From Roseovarius halotolerans (GTDB lineage: Bacteria; Pseudomonadota; Alphaproteobacteria; Rhodobacterales; Rhodobacteraceae), in NCBI RefSeq assembly GCF_900172255.1, contig NZ_FWFU01000003.1:186001-250000 (forward strand): a stretch of DNA of 64,000 nucleotides, read 5' to 3'. The notes under the pieces were generated by a model. That model saw only the letters and a list, made by a program, of their open reading frames with translations, was not told the origin of the DNA and ran no database searches. Shown here in pieces: positions 46,487 to 54,439 of the stretch (position 1 is its first letter; every line of letters starts with the position of its first letter). The position numbers were made by a program, and so were the translations under genes.

Positions 46487-47165
46487 GCGCTGCCTCCTTA
46501 CGGCGCTGCTCCCTGATTGCCACGACGACAAGCGGGGTCAGGGTCAGCACGCCCAGTCCGACGGCCGCCCAGGCGGCCCGCCCGGGCTCGCCGCTGACCG
46601 CTTCGTTGCCGAAATGGGCCAGGATGAAACTGGCCGGGATGATTCCGGCGAGGGTCGCGAGGGCGAACCGCCAGAAGTGGAGGCAGCTCAGCCCGGCGGC
46701 GTAGCTCACGATATCGAACGAGATGAAGGGCATCAGCCGACTGGCGAACACCGTGAACGTCAGCGCGTTCTGCGAGCCCAGCCACCCCCTGTCCACGCTG
46801 TCGCCGAGCCACCTGGTCAAAACGTCCCGGCCGAGGAGCCTCGCCAGCGCGAAAGCCACCATCGCGCCCAGCTCGGCCCCGATGACGATGTAAATGGTGC
46901 CGATCGTATGGCCATATGCCGCACCCGCCGCGAGGGCGATGGGGGCGCTCGGTATCGGCGTCGCGACGATGGCGACCGTCATCAGCAGGATGATGACGGT
47001 GGGCCCCCATGCACCTGCGGCATTCACCCAGGCCGAGACCCGTTCGCCGCTCAGGCTTTCGACGAGCCCGGAGAGTGGGCCGAGAAACAGCGCCGCGACG
47101 GCCGCAATTAGTACGGTCGCCACGGCGATCTTCACGATGGTTCGGACGGGGATGCCATGCGCCAA
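46479..47165 (-). CDS. TVP38/TMEM64 (DedA-like) membrane protein
   Basis: About 228 residues with six helices. SNARE-associated/VTT-domain blocks: ATPIPSAPIALAAGAAYG, ELGAMVAFALARLLGRD and FASRLMPFISFDIVSYAAGL, the last being the conserved F-x-x-R-x-x-P block. These proteins are membrane scramblase-like. No ATG is available; I choose a TTG at 47165 after AGG, while an earlier TTG (47195) would overlap the upstream gene. The stop overlaps the next gene. Confidence 0.8.
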   Translation of the reverse strand: MAHGIPVRTIVKIAVATVLIAAVAALFLGPLSGLVESLSGERVSAWVNAAGAWGPTVIILLMTVAIVATPIPSAPIALAAGAAYGHTIGTIYIVIGAELGAMVAFALARLLGRDVLTRWLGDSVDRGWLGSQNALTFTVFASRLMPFISFDIVSYAAGLSCLHFWRFALATLAGIIPASFILAHFGNEAVSGEPGRAAWAAVGLGVLTLTPLVVVAIREQRRKEAAHD

Positions 47166-47175
47166 CAAACGGGCC

Positions 47176-47601
47176 TCATTCCAGATAAAGTACAAGAAAG
47201 AACGCGGCGGCGAGCAGGTCGAAGACGACGCAGAAGGGGATGTACCATTTCGGCACGGGCGCGCCGAACGCCCCGTTGTGGTGCAGCAGGTCCCAGACGG
47301 CATGCGCCGCCAGCCCGAGCGGCAGCGCGAGCGGGGACCACAGCAAGCCGGCCAGCGCCATGATGGCGTAGAAGATGGCGACGCCAAGCTCCATCCAGAA
47401 GATCCGTGTGGCACCGTCGGACGCGCCGAAGCCGATATAGGTCCCCCCGATCAGGGCCAAGGTCAGGGCCGCGATCGCCACCGAGACGTCCTCGCTCACC
47501 AGCAGGTGCACCGGCGCGAAGGCGAGGAACAGCCCTGCCCCGACGGCGCTCGGCCCCAGCGTTCGGACAAGGGTCCAGGTCCGGGTTTCGTCGGTTGTCA
47601 T
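47176..47601 (-). CDS. Small four-helix membrane protein, first gene of leftward operon
   Basis: A 141-residue membrane protein with helices PSAVGAGLFLAFAPVHLLVS, AIAALTLALIGGTYIGFGA, LGVAIFYAIMALAGLLWS and WYIPFCVVFDLLAAAFFLVL. HAVWDLLHHNG between helices 3 and 4 is a likely functional motif, similar to DUF6010-type proteins. I reject the upstream ATG at 47652 because its ATGG is part of the -10 box of a CueR-type promoter. The start is therefore the ATG at 47601. Function unknown. Confidence 0.75.
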   Translation of the reverse strand: MTTDETRTWTLVRTLGPSAVGAGLFLAFAPVHLLVSEDVSVAIAALTLALIGGTYIGFGASDGATRIFWMELGVAIFYAIMALAGLLWSPLALPLGLAAHAVWDLLHHNGAFGAPVPKWYIPFCVVFDLLAAAFFLVLYLE

Positions 47602-47647
47602 CTTGCGGGTACCCCATTTTAACTGGTCGATTCGGCGGTTCCATTTA

Positions 47648-47678
47648 ACCATAGGGATTCCAGCAGCTAGAAGGTCAA
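47648..47678 (-). promoter_or_regulatory. CueR-type promoter of the leftward operon
   Basis: On the minus strand: -35 TTGACC (47673-47678), a 19-bp spacer and -10 TATGGT (47648-47653). The operator between them reads ACCTTCT-N7-GGAATCC, matching the ACCTTCC-N7-GGAAGGT type used by CueR and related MerR activators. The overlong spacer is diagnostic of this class. It is positioned to drive the small membrane protein, TVP38, ATC-hydrolase, permease and lgt genes. Confidence 0.7.
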
Positions 47679-47698
47679 GGTCTGATGCCGACGCGCCG

Positions 47699-48085
47699 TC
47701 AGGCGGCGTTGACCACTGCTCGCATCATGTCACGAACTTTACCCGCGACCCCGTGCAGCGCATTGCTTTCGATGGCCTGCATGGATGCCACCGGGTCGAT
47801 GGCACTGATCTCGGTGCCGCCTTCGACGTCTCGAAGGACGACATTGCAGGGCAGCATCGCGCCGACGCGCGGCTCGATTTCGATGGCCTTGTACGCCATG
47901 TCCGGGTTGCAGACCCCGAGGATGCGATAGGGCGCCATGTCGGCACCAATCTTGTTCTTCATCGTCGCCTTGACGTCGATTTCGGTCAGAACGCCAAAGC
48001 CTTGTTCGGCCAGCGCCTCACGGACTCGCGCTTCCGCTTCGTCGATATCGGCACCTTGCAGAGTGCGATCATAGGTATAACTCAT
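47699..48085 (-). CDS. DUF302-family protein
   Basis: A 128-residue protein: YTYDRTLQGADIDEAEARVR, GFGVLTEIDVKATMKNKIGA, ILGVCNPDMAYKAIEIEPRV, GAMLPCNVVLRDVEGGTEIS. The GVCNPDMAYKAIEIEPRVGA and LPCN blocks are the DUF302 core. DUF302 proteins recur in metal and sulfur stress clusters; function unknown. I use the ATG at 48085 (AAAAGG upstream); a GTG at 48106, overlapping the end of the tiny upstream frame in GTGA, is an alternative. Confidence 0.85.
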   Translation of the reverse strand: MSYTYDRTLQGADIDEAEARVREALAEQGFGVLTEIDVKATMKNKIGADMAPYRILGVCNPDMAYKAIEIEPRVGAMLPCNVVLRDVEGGTEISAIDPVASMQAIESNALHGVAGKVRDMMRAVVNAA

Positions 48086-48102
48086 TGCGATTGCCTTTTC
48101 GC

Positions 48103-48198
48103 TCACTTGGACAGGTATTTAACCAGTGCCAAGACCCCCAGCACAGCCAATACGAAGATGAGCAGCATTCACAGGCCGCCCATTCCAAAACCCATCAT
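48103..48198 (-). pseudogene. Tiny membrane-protein gene with an in-frame TGA
   Basis: After AGGAAATCGAC, an ATG opens MMGFGMGGL, then TGA, then MLLIFVLAVLGVLALVKYLS and a stop, all in one frame of 32 codons. Small proteins with an MMGFGMGG-like start and one transmembrane helix are common in metal islands, so a GGA-to-TGA change is the simplest explanation. Alternatively the second half is translated on its own from the ATG that directly follows the TGA. Confidence 0.4.
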
Positions 48199-48257
48199 GT
48201 CGATTTCCTGTTTCGGGAGTGGCGACAGCACCGGCCCGGGGGCCGGCGCCGCTATCC

Positions 48258-48893
48258 TCAGTTGCTGCCGGTGCCGCCGGAATTGCCCATGCCGGAGCCC
48301 ATGCCCTGGCCGCTGCCAGCTTGGCCCTGCTGCATCTGGCCCATGCCGGAACGCATCTTCTTCATGCGCTCCATCTTCTTGGCCGGGGCGGTCATTTCAT
48401 CGCCGGTGATGGCGCCGTCTCCATCCGCGTCCAGATGCTGAAACCGGTCGACCATCTTCTCGCGGATCATCGCGCTGTGCAGCGCCTCGAACTCGGCGAT
48501 GGACAGCGTGCCGTCACCATCGCTATCATATTCGGACAGTTTGGCCTGCAGCTGTTCCCGCATCTCCTGCGGCGTCACGTTGCCGTCACCATCGGCGTCG
48601 AGCATCGGCATCATGGCACCGCCCATCATGCCGCCGCCGTGGCCGCCCATCATGCCGCCATCCATCATGTCGCCATGCATGCGGTGCATCTTCATCATCA
48701 TCTTCATCATGCCGGGCATGTCGCCCATCCCGGGCATATCGCCCATCATGCCGGAGCCGTCGCCCTGCATCATCATTCCACCTCCGGCGGGTTTGGGTTT
48801 GGAACCATGACCATGGTCGTTTTGCGCATAAGCGGCCCCACCGAGCGCGGTTGCAGCTACCACCGACAGGGCGAGAAATGAGTGTCGAAACAT
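48258..48893 (-). CDS. Exported Met-rich EF-hand protein
   Basis: A 211-residue protein. A Sec signal (FLALSVVAATALGGAAYA) is followed by a Met/His/Gly-rich region (GDMPGMMKMMMKMHRMHGDM and neighbouring repeats), then three EF-hand loops (DADGDGNVTPQE, DSDGDGTLSIAE, DADGDGAITGDE) and another Met-rich tail. The Met/His stretches are typical Cu(I)-binding sequences, while the EF loops bind Ca(II) or another divalent ion. Periplasmic copper storage or buffering is the likely role. GGAGATCACC precedes the ATG; a GTGTAACG-type motif lies 81 nt upstream. Confidence 0.85.
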   Translation of the reverse strand: MFRHSFLALSVVAATALGGAAYAQNDHGHGSKPKPAGGGMMMQGDGSGMMGDMPGMGDMPGMMKMMMKMHRMHGDMMDGGMMGGHGGGMMGGAMMPMLDADGDGNVTPQEMREQLQAKLSEYDSDGDGTLSIAEFEALHSAMIREKMVDRFQHLDADGDGAITGDEMTAPAKKMERMKKMRSGMGQMQQGQAGSGQGMGSGMGNSGGTGSN

Positions 48894-48973
48894 GGTGATC
48901 TCCTTTATTGCTGAATCACCACCCCGAGGTATGATTTACAAAGGCCCGTGTCAGCTGGTGCCTCCAGACTTTG

Positions 48974-48994
48974 GTGTAACGTTTTGTATCGAAA
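48974..48994 (-). promoter_or_regulatory. GTGTAACG-type motif upstream of Met-rich EF-hand gene
   Basis: Minus-strand TACAAAACGTTACAC, 81 nt from the start codon; almost the same sequence lies 78 nt from the start of the small EF-hand gene at 31.4 kb. A related block GATACATTTCGTTACA is at 54493-54508. Confidence 0.45.
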
Positions 48995-49063
48995 TGCTGG
49001 GCAGAAGTTCCTCACACGGATTTGATTCGCGCTTCCAAAAACAACTCTGGCACTCGAATCCGA

Positions 49064-49249
49064 ATGACCAAACTGGCTTTTCTTGAACCCCCACAATTGC
49101 CGGGCCTCGCCTTCACCGAGCGCCAGTGAGAACGTGCACAGCGGGCCAACATCACAGAGCTGACCAATCGCCTGCTTAAACGGCTTAGCGATCTGGTAGG
49201 TAGCGAGGGGCGTGGCAGCGGCCTTACTCGTCCAGCTCCACAGCGCGTG
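49064..49249 (+). pseudogene. Decayed gene fragment
   Basis: One frame reads MTKLAFLEPPQLPGLAFTER, then Gln and TGA, then on as RAQRANITELTNRLLKRLSD and EGRGSGLTRPAPQRVS before running into the antisense of the next gene. Codon choice is coding-like on both sides of the TGA. It is probably a fragment of a gene left by recombination; I cannot name the family. Confidence 0.3.
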
Positions 49250-50167
49250 TCACTCTGCGCACTGACAGGGATGGGCCGCTATATCGGGCCGGTCACGGGT
49301 CATCATCCGCGTCAGCAGAAACCCGGCCAAAAGCAACAGCGCGCCACCATAGATCATGCCCTTGGCCGGGACCTCGGCAAAGACCAAAAAACCCAGTGTA
49401 CTCGCGACGACAGGTGAGACGATGATGTCGACGAGGGAATAGACGTTCGCATTTAACGTCTTTAGGACGATAGAGATTCCGAAATAGGCAAATCCCGTAG
49501 ATACCAACCCAAGCGCCAGCGCCCATACACCAGCCGGTACGATGATGCCCAGCCTCTTGTTTTCCGCCATGCCCAGCACATCTCCGGTGCCGTAGATCAA
49601 CAGCGCCGGCGAGAGGACAATAGCCGCCGTCAGCATCGACCACGCGATATCGTTGCCCGTCTCTGACTTACCCTCGTATCGCATGTAGGTGATCATCGCC
49701 GCATAGATCGCGCCGTCGGTAAGCGCGACGAGATTGCCGATCAAGTATCCACCTGAGAGGGGTTTGGCGAGCACGATGCCGACGATGGCGATACCGAAAA
49801 CGAGAACGTGGCCGAAGCCTGCCTTCTCGCCGAGGAACATCGCCGAGAATATGAACGTAAAGAAGGGTGCCACGCTCCAGAAAATGACGGCATTGGCGAT
49901 CGGCACCAGCGTCATGGCGTAGTTGAAGACACTGATCTGCGTCGCGATAAGAACACCGATGACAATGGTGTCTTTCAAATTCCCCCAGGGCAGGCGGATC
50001 GGTCGGCCTGTGGCGGCCGGCAGCGCGAGCATCAGGAAGGCGGCAGCTGTCAGGATCGCGTAGAAATTCAACGTCTGAATCGGGATTCTGCCGTCGGTCA
50101 GCTTGACGAAGACACCGATCGTCGCCTCGGACAAGGTGATCAGAAGGAGAAGCAATATAGTATTCAT
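49250..50167 (-). CDS. EamA/DMT-superfamily transporter
   Basis: A 305-residue protein with ten predicted helices (LLLLLITLSEATIGVFVKLT; VFNYAMTLVPIANAVIFWSV; MFLGEKAGFGHVLVFGIAIV; GMIYGGALLLLAGFLLTRMM). The TLVPIANAVIFWSVAPFFTF block is the EamA-type central signature. Substrate unknown. It follows the CDF transporter gene on the minus strand by 107 nt and may be part of the copA-copB-CDF transcript. The C-terminus ends in CQC. Confidence 0.85.
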   Translation of the reverse strand: MNTILLLLLITLSEATIGVFVKLTDGRIPIQTLNFYAILTAAAFLMLALPAATGRPIRLPWGNLKDTIVIGVLIATQISVFNYAMTLVPIANAVIFWSVAPFFTFIFSAMFLGEKAGFGHVLVFGIAIVGIVLAKPLSGGYLIGNLVALTDGAIYAAMITYMRYEGKSETGNDIAWSMLTAAIVLSPALLIYGTGDVLGMAENKRLGIIVPAGVWALALGLVSTGFAYFGISIVLKTLNANVYSLVDIIVSPVVASTLGFLVFAEVPAKGMIYGGALLLLAGFLLTRMMTRDRPDIAAHPCQCAE

Positions 50168-50273
50168 ATCCGGTTTCCGATCTGGCTAAGAGCGTGGCTA
50201 GGCGACGCGCAAAGCGGCCCAATTAATCCAGGGGTCTCGCACCCCGGCAGTCATAGATGCGCATCGGGTGCGG

Positions 50274-51203
50274 TCAGGCCTGATTGTGGTTCTCGCCCGA
50301 AGTTATGTCGATGGCTTCTGCACCGCTTTCATCAATGCAACGGTCTTCGACCTGCAAGGTGATGAAAAAGAAGCCAAAGCGCTTGCGCAACATATTATGG
50401 GCTGTCTTCAGTGTCTCCTGCGGATCGGCCCCTTGACCGACACGCAGGTGAGCCGAAAAGACATATTTGCCGCTGGTCAATGCCCACGCGTGGACGTGAT
50501 GTGCGTCCGCAATGCCATCCACCGCCTCCAGGTTCCGCGTGACCTCGCCAAGGCTTACATCGCCCGGGGTACCCTCCATGAGCAAGTGCATGGAATCACG
50601 CAGAATCCCCCAGCTTGCCCAAACCAAAACGAAGCCAAAAGCCATACCAAGAATTGGATCGATGAGCAGAAAACCGGTAAACTTTATGACCAGTGCAGTG
50701 ATGATGATCAGCAGACTCCCAACGAAGGTCTGGATGATGTGCCAGAGCGCACCCTTGACGTTCAGATCGCTCTGGCTCTGCTTCCAGATCAACCCGAGCG
50801 AGATGAACTCGGTCACAAGGCCGCCAGCCGCTGCCCACAGCATTGGACCGGTCGGCAGATCAATAGGAGATCCCAGCCGCATTGCCGCCATAACGATCAC
50901 CACGATCGCCATGGCAAGCAGGAACCCGCCATTGACCAGCGCGCCGATTATCTCCGCGCGATACCAGCCAAAACTGCGATCCTCATCTGCCGGACGGCGG
51001 GCAAGTCGTGCTGCAATGATGGCCACAAGGACGCCTCCCACAGCGGAGAAGGTGTGGAACGCATCCGAAATCACAGCAATGGAGCCGGTCCAGAGGCCGA
51101 TTGCCAGCTCGATGACGAAATAGACGCCCGTTAACCAAGCGGAAATTGCCATGCCTCGTCCGCTCTGTGGCATGTGACCTGCGTGTCCCTTACCGCCCAT
51201 CAT
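50274..51203 (-). CDS. CDF-family transporter lacking both canonical Asp ligands
   Basis: A 309-residue cation diffusion facilitator with six helices and a cytoplasmic C-terminal domain (DAHHVHAWALTSGKYVFSAHLR). In known CDFs the transport site is H/D-x3-D in helix 2 and H-x3-D in helix 5. Here helix 2 reads SDAFHTFSA (His50, Ala54) and helix 5 reads LWHIIQTF (His155, Thr159). Both Asp residues are replaced while both His remain. The surrounding family features (FGWYRAEIIGALVNG) are intact. AAAAGGAGACC precedes the ATG at 51203. It lies directly after copB, so a different metal or altered chemistry is possible. Confidence 0.85.
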   Translation of the reverse strand: MMGGKGHAGHMPQSGRGMAISAWLTGVYFVIELAIGLWTGSIAVISDAFHTFSAVGGVLVAIIAARLARRPADEDRSFGWYRAEIIGALVNGGFLLAMAIVVIVMAAMRLGSPIDLPTGPMLWAAAGGLVTEFISLGLIWKQSQSDLNVKGALWHIIQTFVGSLLIIITALVIKFTGFLLIDPILGMAFGFVLVWASWGILRDSMHLLMEGTPGDVSLGEVTRNLEAVDGIADAHHVHAWALTSGKYVFSAHLRVGQGADPQETLKTAHNMLRKRFGFFFITLQVEDRCIDESGAEAIDITSGENHNQA

Positions 51204-51300
51204 GGTCTCCTTTTCAGTTTGGTTGTTTGAACTTCGATGCATCTTCTGGGAAGAAAAGCATCTTCGGGCCGCCCCGGCCTTCAACCGGGGCGGCCAATTT

Positions 51301-52005
51301 TCAGAACATCAGACGCGTACCGATCACGATCGAGAATGCATCCGTATCGTCGCCATTGGCGCGGAGAATATCCTTGGTGTCGCCAAACGAGGCTTCATAG
51401 TTGACGCCGATATAGGGAGAGAACGCGCGGTCGATAACGTCGTAGCTGAGCCGTGCCCCGAGCTCGACAACCGCACCGCCCGCGCCCCGTTCACGCGCCA
51501 GATCATCCTTGAGAGGCAGATCGATTTCGATACTCGGCGTGAGGATCAGCCGATTGGTCAGAAGCGCCTCATATTCTGCCTCGAAACGGAAGAAGGGGTG
51601 ATCGGAGACAAAGAGATCAGCATCGATCTCGAACCACTGCGGTGCAAGACCCTTGACGCCCACCACGCCAGCGTAGCGGTCGGGAGCGCCATCAGGCGTG
51701 TCCGCATAGGCTCCCACCACGGCGTCGAAGAACGTCGAGATCGGGAACTGCAGACGCAGCTGATTTTCCAGCTTCTCAAAATCATCCGATGTCAGACCGA
51801 GTTCCGCCTCGCTTCGCCAGACGAATTTTAGCTCATCCGACCCCGCAAGGGCATCAAAATCCCAGACGAAGGCATCCTCGCCATCCATCGCGCGATATTC
51901 GAACTGCTCCGCTTGAAAACCCCAGATCAGCGGCTCGGCCTGCGCAACCTGAGCCAAGGGTAGAAGGAGGCCGGCTAGTCCGGCCAGTTTGAAACGTTTC
52001 ATCAT
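51301..52005 (-). CDS. copB: CopB-type outer-membrane copper resistance protein
   Basis: A 234-residue protein with a Sec signal (LAGLAGLLLPLAQVAQA) followed by the CopB beta-barrel: WGFQAEQFEYRAMDGEDAFV, WRSEAELGL, RLQFPISTFFDAVVGAYAD, and ending IVIGTRLMF with a C-terminal Phe. It lacks the long Met/His-rich N-terminal region of Pseudomonas CopB, so it is a short form. AAGGAAAAGC precedes the start. It lies 22 nt after copA. Confidence 0.9.
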   Translation of the reverse strand: MMKRFKLAGLAGLLLPLAQVAQAEPLIWGFQAEQFEYRAMDGEDAFVWDFDALAGSDELKFVWRSEAELGLTSDDFEKLENQLRLQFPISTFFDAVVGAYADTPDGAPDRYAGVVGVKGLAPQWFEIDADLFVSDHPFFRFEAEYEALLTNRLILTPSIEIDLPLKDDLARERGAGGAVVELGARLSYDVIDRAFSPYIGVNYEASFGDTKDILRANGDDTDAFSIVIGTRLMF

Positions 52006-52027
52006 GCTTTTCCTTATATTGACTGGC

Positions 52028-53899
52028 TCAGGCTGGGCGCCCTCTGACCACGACTTTGCGGAACATGCCACCGTCGGCGTGGTAGGAGAGGTGACAATGG
52101 AAGGCCCATTGTCCGGGGGCATCGACCTCGACCTCCATATCGGTCGTGGTGCCGGGCTGGACGCTCACCGTGTGCTTGATGGGGTTACGTGCGCCCTGAC
52201 CGGTATCGACGATCGACCACATCCCATGCAGGTGCATTGGATGCGCCATCATTGTCTCGTTGATGAACCGGATACGCACCCGCTCGCCATAATTCAGCAC
52301 GATTGGGTCGGCATCGTCGTATTTCACTCCGTTGATCGACCAGATGTAACGCTCCATGTTGCCCGTCAAACGGAGTTCAATGGTGCGTGACGGAGCACGA
52401 TTCCGATAGAGCGGGCGTGCGGCGCGCAAATCCTTGTAGGACAAGAACTTTCCGCCATTATAGGCTTTGGGTGTCAGCCCGCTACCAGGTGCGTAGAACG
52501 GATCACCTCCGTCTGACATCGCCATGCCGGAATGATCCATACCTTTCATCGCAGGTTGCGCCGACATCTCCATCTTGGAATGGTCCATGCCTTTCATGGT
52601 TGAATTGTCCATAGCCTGCGCTGCCGGGGCGGTCGCGGAACCCATGTTGGAGTGGTCCATGCCCTGCATGGCCGAATGGTCCATACCGGTCATGTCTTGC
52701 ATGCCGCCCGCGTTCTGCATGACGTGGTCACCCATATCCATGCCGCCCATCATCCCGCTCATGTCGGCCATGGTGAGCAAAGGCTTGGGCCGGAGCGGTG
52801 GCACGGCCCCGGCATAGCCCTCTCTGGGTGACAGCGTCCCGCGAACCAGGGCGGTGCGCCCCATTGACTCGGCAATGATGCTATAGACCTTGTTCTCTCG
52901 CGGCTGGACGATGACGTCATACGTCTCGGCCACGGCAACACGCAATTCGTCAACCGTGACTGGCTTGACGTCGTTGCCATCAGCCTGGACCACGGTCATC
53001 TTCAGGCCCGGGATACGCATGTCGAAATAGGTCATGGCCGAAGAATTGACGATCCGCAGACGAACCTTCTCACCGGGCCGGAACAGCCCTGTCCAGTTCT
53101 GTGATGTGCTTCGTCCATTGATCAAGGCGGTAAATCCCTGCACATCCTCGATGTCGGTCGGCATCATTCGCATCCGGCCCCACATACCGCGATCCTTGAG
53201 GGCTGCTTTTAGACTGTCCTGACGCGAGTCCTCGATCAGGGTCTGCAATGTGCGTTGCGAGCGGTTGTAGTAATCCGGCATCCTCTTGAGATTCCGCATG
53301 ATCCGGCTGCCCGGATGCGGGTGCTTGTCGGCCAGCTGCACCACATAATCGCGATCCGTCCGAATCCGTTCACCGTCGCGCGGCTCGATCACGATGGCAC
53401 CGTAAGCGCCATCGGGTTCCTGAAAGCCCGAGTGGCTGTGGAACCAGTAAGTGCCAGCCTGCTGGATCGGAAACCGGTAAGTGAAGGTTTCACCCGGAGC
53501 GATACCGTTGAAGCTGATACCGGGAACGCCGTCCTGCTGGAAGGGCAGGATCAGCCCGTGCCAATGAATTGAGGTGCTCTCGCGAAGGTTATTGGTCACG
53601 TTTATGGTGACTTCCTCGCCTTCCTTGAACCGCAGGATCGTTGGAATCTGGCTCTTGTTGTAACCGACGCCCATTTTCCGAAAGTTCCCAGTGTCGATCC
53701 GAACCCGGTCGACAGTGATATCATAGGTTCCTTTCGATGTGATCTTTGGCGATCCGTGCGCGCGCAATGCCGTCGGCATGGCAAGCGCGGCAGCCGCAGT
53801 CAAACCGAACTGACGCCGGGACAGACCTTTTGCCAGATGTTCCGACGAACTGAGCGCTGTATCGGAAAGCGCGCACTGTTTTGCTTTGAAGAGTTGCAT
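52028..53899 (-). CDS. copA: Periplasmic multicopper oxidase CopA (PcoA type)
   Basis: A 623-residue multicopper oxidase with a Tat signal (LSRRQFGLTAAAALAMPTAL). Copper-ligand motifs are complete: HWHG (in SIHWHGLILP), HSHSG, HPMHLHG and HCHLSYH near the C-terminus. Between the second and third cupredoxin domains lies a Met-rich region with repeated MDHSxM units (GMDHSAMQGMDHSNMG and others), expected to bind Cu(I). CopA oxidises Cu(I) in the periplasm. AAAGGAGAAGAG precedes the ATG at 53899. It heads the copA-copB-CDF block. Confidence 0.95.
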   Translation of the reverse strand: MQLFKAKQCALSDTALSSSEHLAKGLSRRQFGLTAAAALAMPTALRAHGSPKITSKGTYDITVDRVRIDTGNFRKMGVGYNKSQIPTILRFKEGEEVTINVTNNLRESTSIHWHGLILPFQQDGVPGISFNGIAPGETFTYRFPIQQAGTYWFHSHSGFQEPDGAYGAIVIEPRDGERIRTDRDYVVQLADKHPHPGSRIMRNLKRMPDYYNRSQRTLQTLIEDSRQDSLKAALKDRGMWGRMRMMPTDIEDVQGFTALINGRSTSQNWTGLFRPGEKVRLRIVNSSAMTYFDMRIPGLKMTVVQADGNDVKPVTVDELRVAVAETYDVIVQPRENKVYSIIAESMGRTALVRGTLSPREGYAGAVPPLRPKPLLTMADMSGMMGGMDMGDHVMQNAGGMQDMTGMDHSAMQGMDHSNMGSATAPAAQAMDNSTMKGMDHSKMEMSAQPAMKGMDHSGMAMSDGGDPFYAPGSGLTPKAYNGGKFLSYKDLRAARPLYRNRAPSRTIELRLTGNMERYIWSINGVKYDDADPIVLNYGERVRIRFINETMMAHPMHLHGMWSIVDTGQGARNPIKHTVSVQPGTTTDMEVEVDAPGQWAFHCHLSYHADGGMFRKVVVRGRPA

Positions 53900-54103
53900 A
53901 CTCTTCTCCTTTGTGATGATTGAGTCGAAGGTTCGCCCGATCAAGGCAGACCTCGAGTAGCTTCTGAGAAGTGATCCCGCGAGTACCCGAGGTGTTTCAG
54001 GACCACCCGAACAGGGGAGCCCTTCACACGTTCACGCCGTTTCTTATTTGGACGAGACCGGAAACCTGAGCCGTAAGATGCAGGGATGAGAATCGAAGCG
54101 CGT

Positions 54104-54439
54104 TCAGACTCGCGGAGGGGGCGAAGACGCTTCCGGCTTCAAGCCTTCTGCGTCGACCGCGCGAGACCCATGATAAACGTGCACGACAAAGAGCTTCGGT
54201 TCGGGTAGTGCATGATCGGCGTTAGAAAAAGTGACGCAATGCACCATCATACCAGGGCAACCGGGGATAGTATCGTCCGACACAAGATGTGCGTCACAAT
54301 CACGAACGTCCATCGCGGCAACGTGGCTCCAATCTTCTTGCGGCGAGCCAGCTTCAGGTCCGACAAACGGCATGGCCGCTACCATCAAGACGATGAGCGA
54401 CAGAATATGAGCCATTCGTGTAAATCTGAAAAAACGCAT
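54104..54439 (-). CDS. Small periplasmic protein with CxPGM...C motif
   Basis: A 111-residue protein. An N-terminal hydrophobic segment (ILSLIVLMVAAMPFVGP) suggests export or anchoring. The mature part has DCDAHLVSD, then GCPGMMVHCVTFS and a Pro-rich end (EASSPPPRV). The layout resembles the rightward protein at 55.3 kb (CHPGMACSL ... PPPPR) although sequence identity is low. Both flank the cytochrome c/cupredoxin genes. The Cys-Met-His cluster could bind copper; no function is established. Confidence 0.65.
   Translation of the reverse strand: MRFFRFTRMAHILSLIVLMVAAMPFVGPEAGSPQEDWSHVAAMDVRDCDAHLVSDDTIPGCPGMMVHCVTFSNADHALPEPKLFVVHVYHGSRAVDAEGLKPEASSPPPRV

Larger units (their letters stand above)
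48894..49249. other. Intergenic region with promoter motif and a gene remnant
   Basis: Contains the promoter of the Met-rich EF-hand gene (motif at 48974-48994) and, on the plus strand from 49064, a frame that looks coding but is cut by TGA at 49127 and truncated at the antisense EamA gene. Nothing else is evident. Confidence 0.5.

Noticed and set aside
47602..47652. Earlier start (47652) for the small membrane protein
   Set aside because: Its ATG lies in the -10 box of the CueR-type promoter, so it would not be on the transcript.
52500..52760. Tandem DNA repeat or CRISPR-like array in copA
   Set aside because: The periodicity reflects MDHSxM amino-acid repeats of the Met-rich domain within an intact gene.
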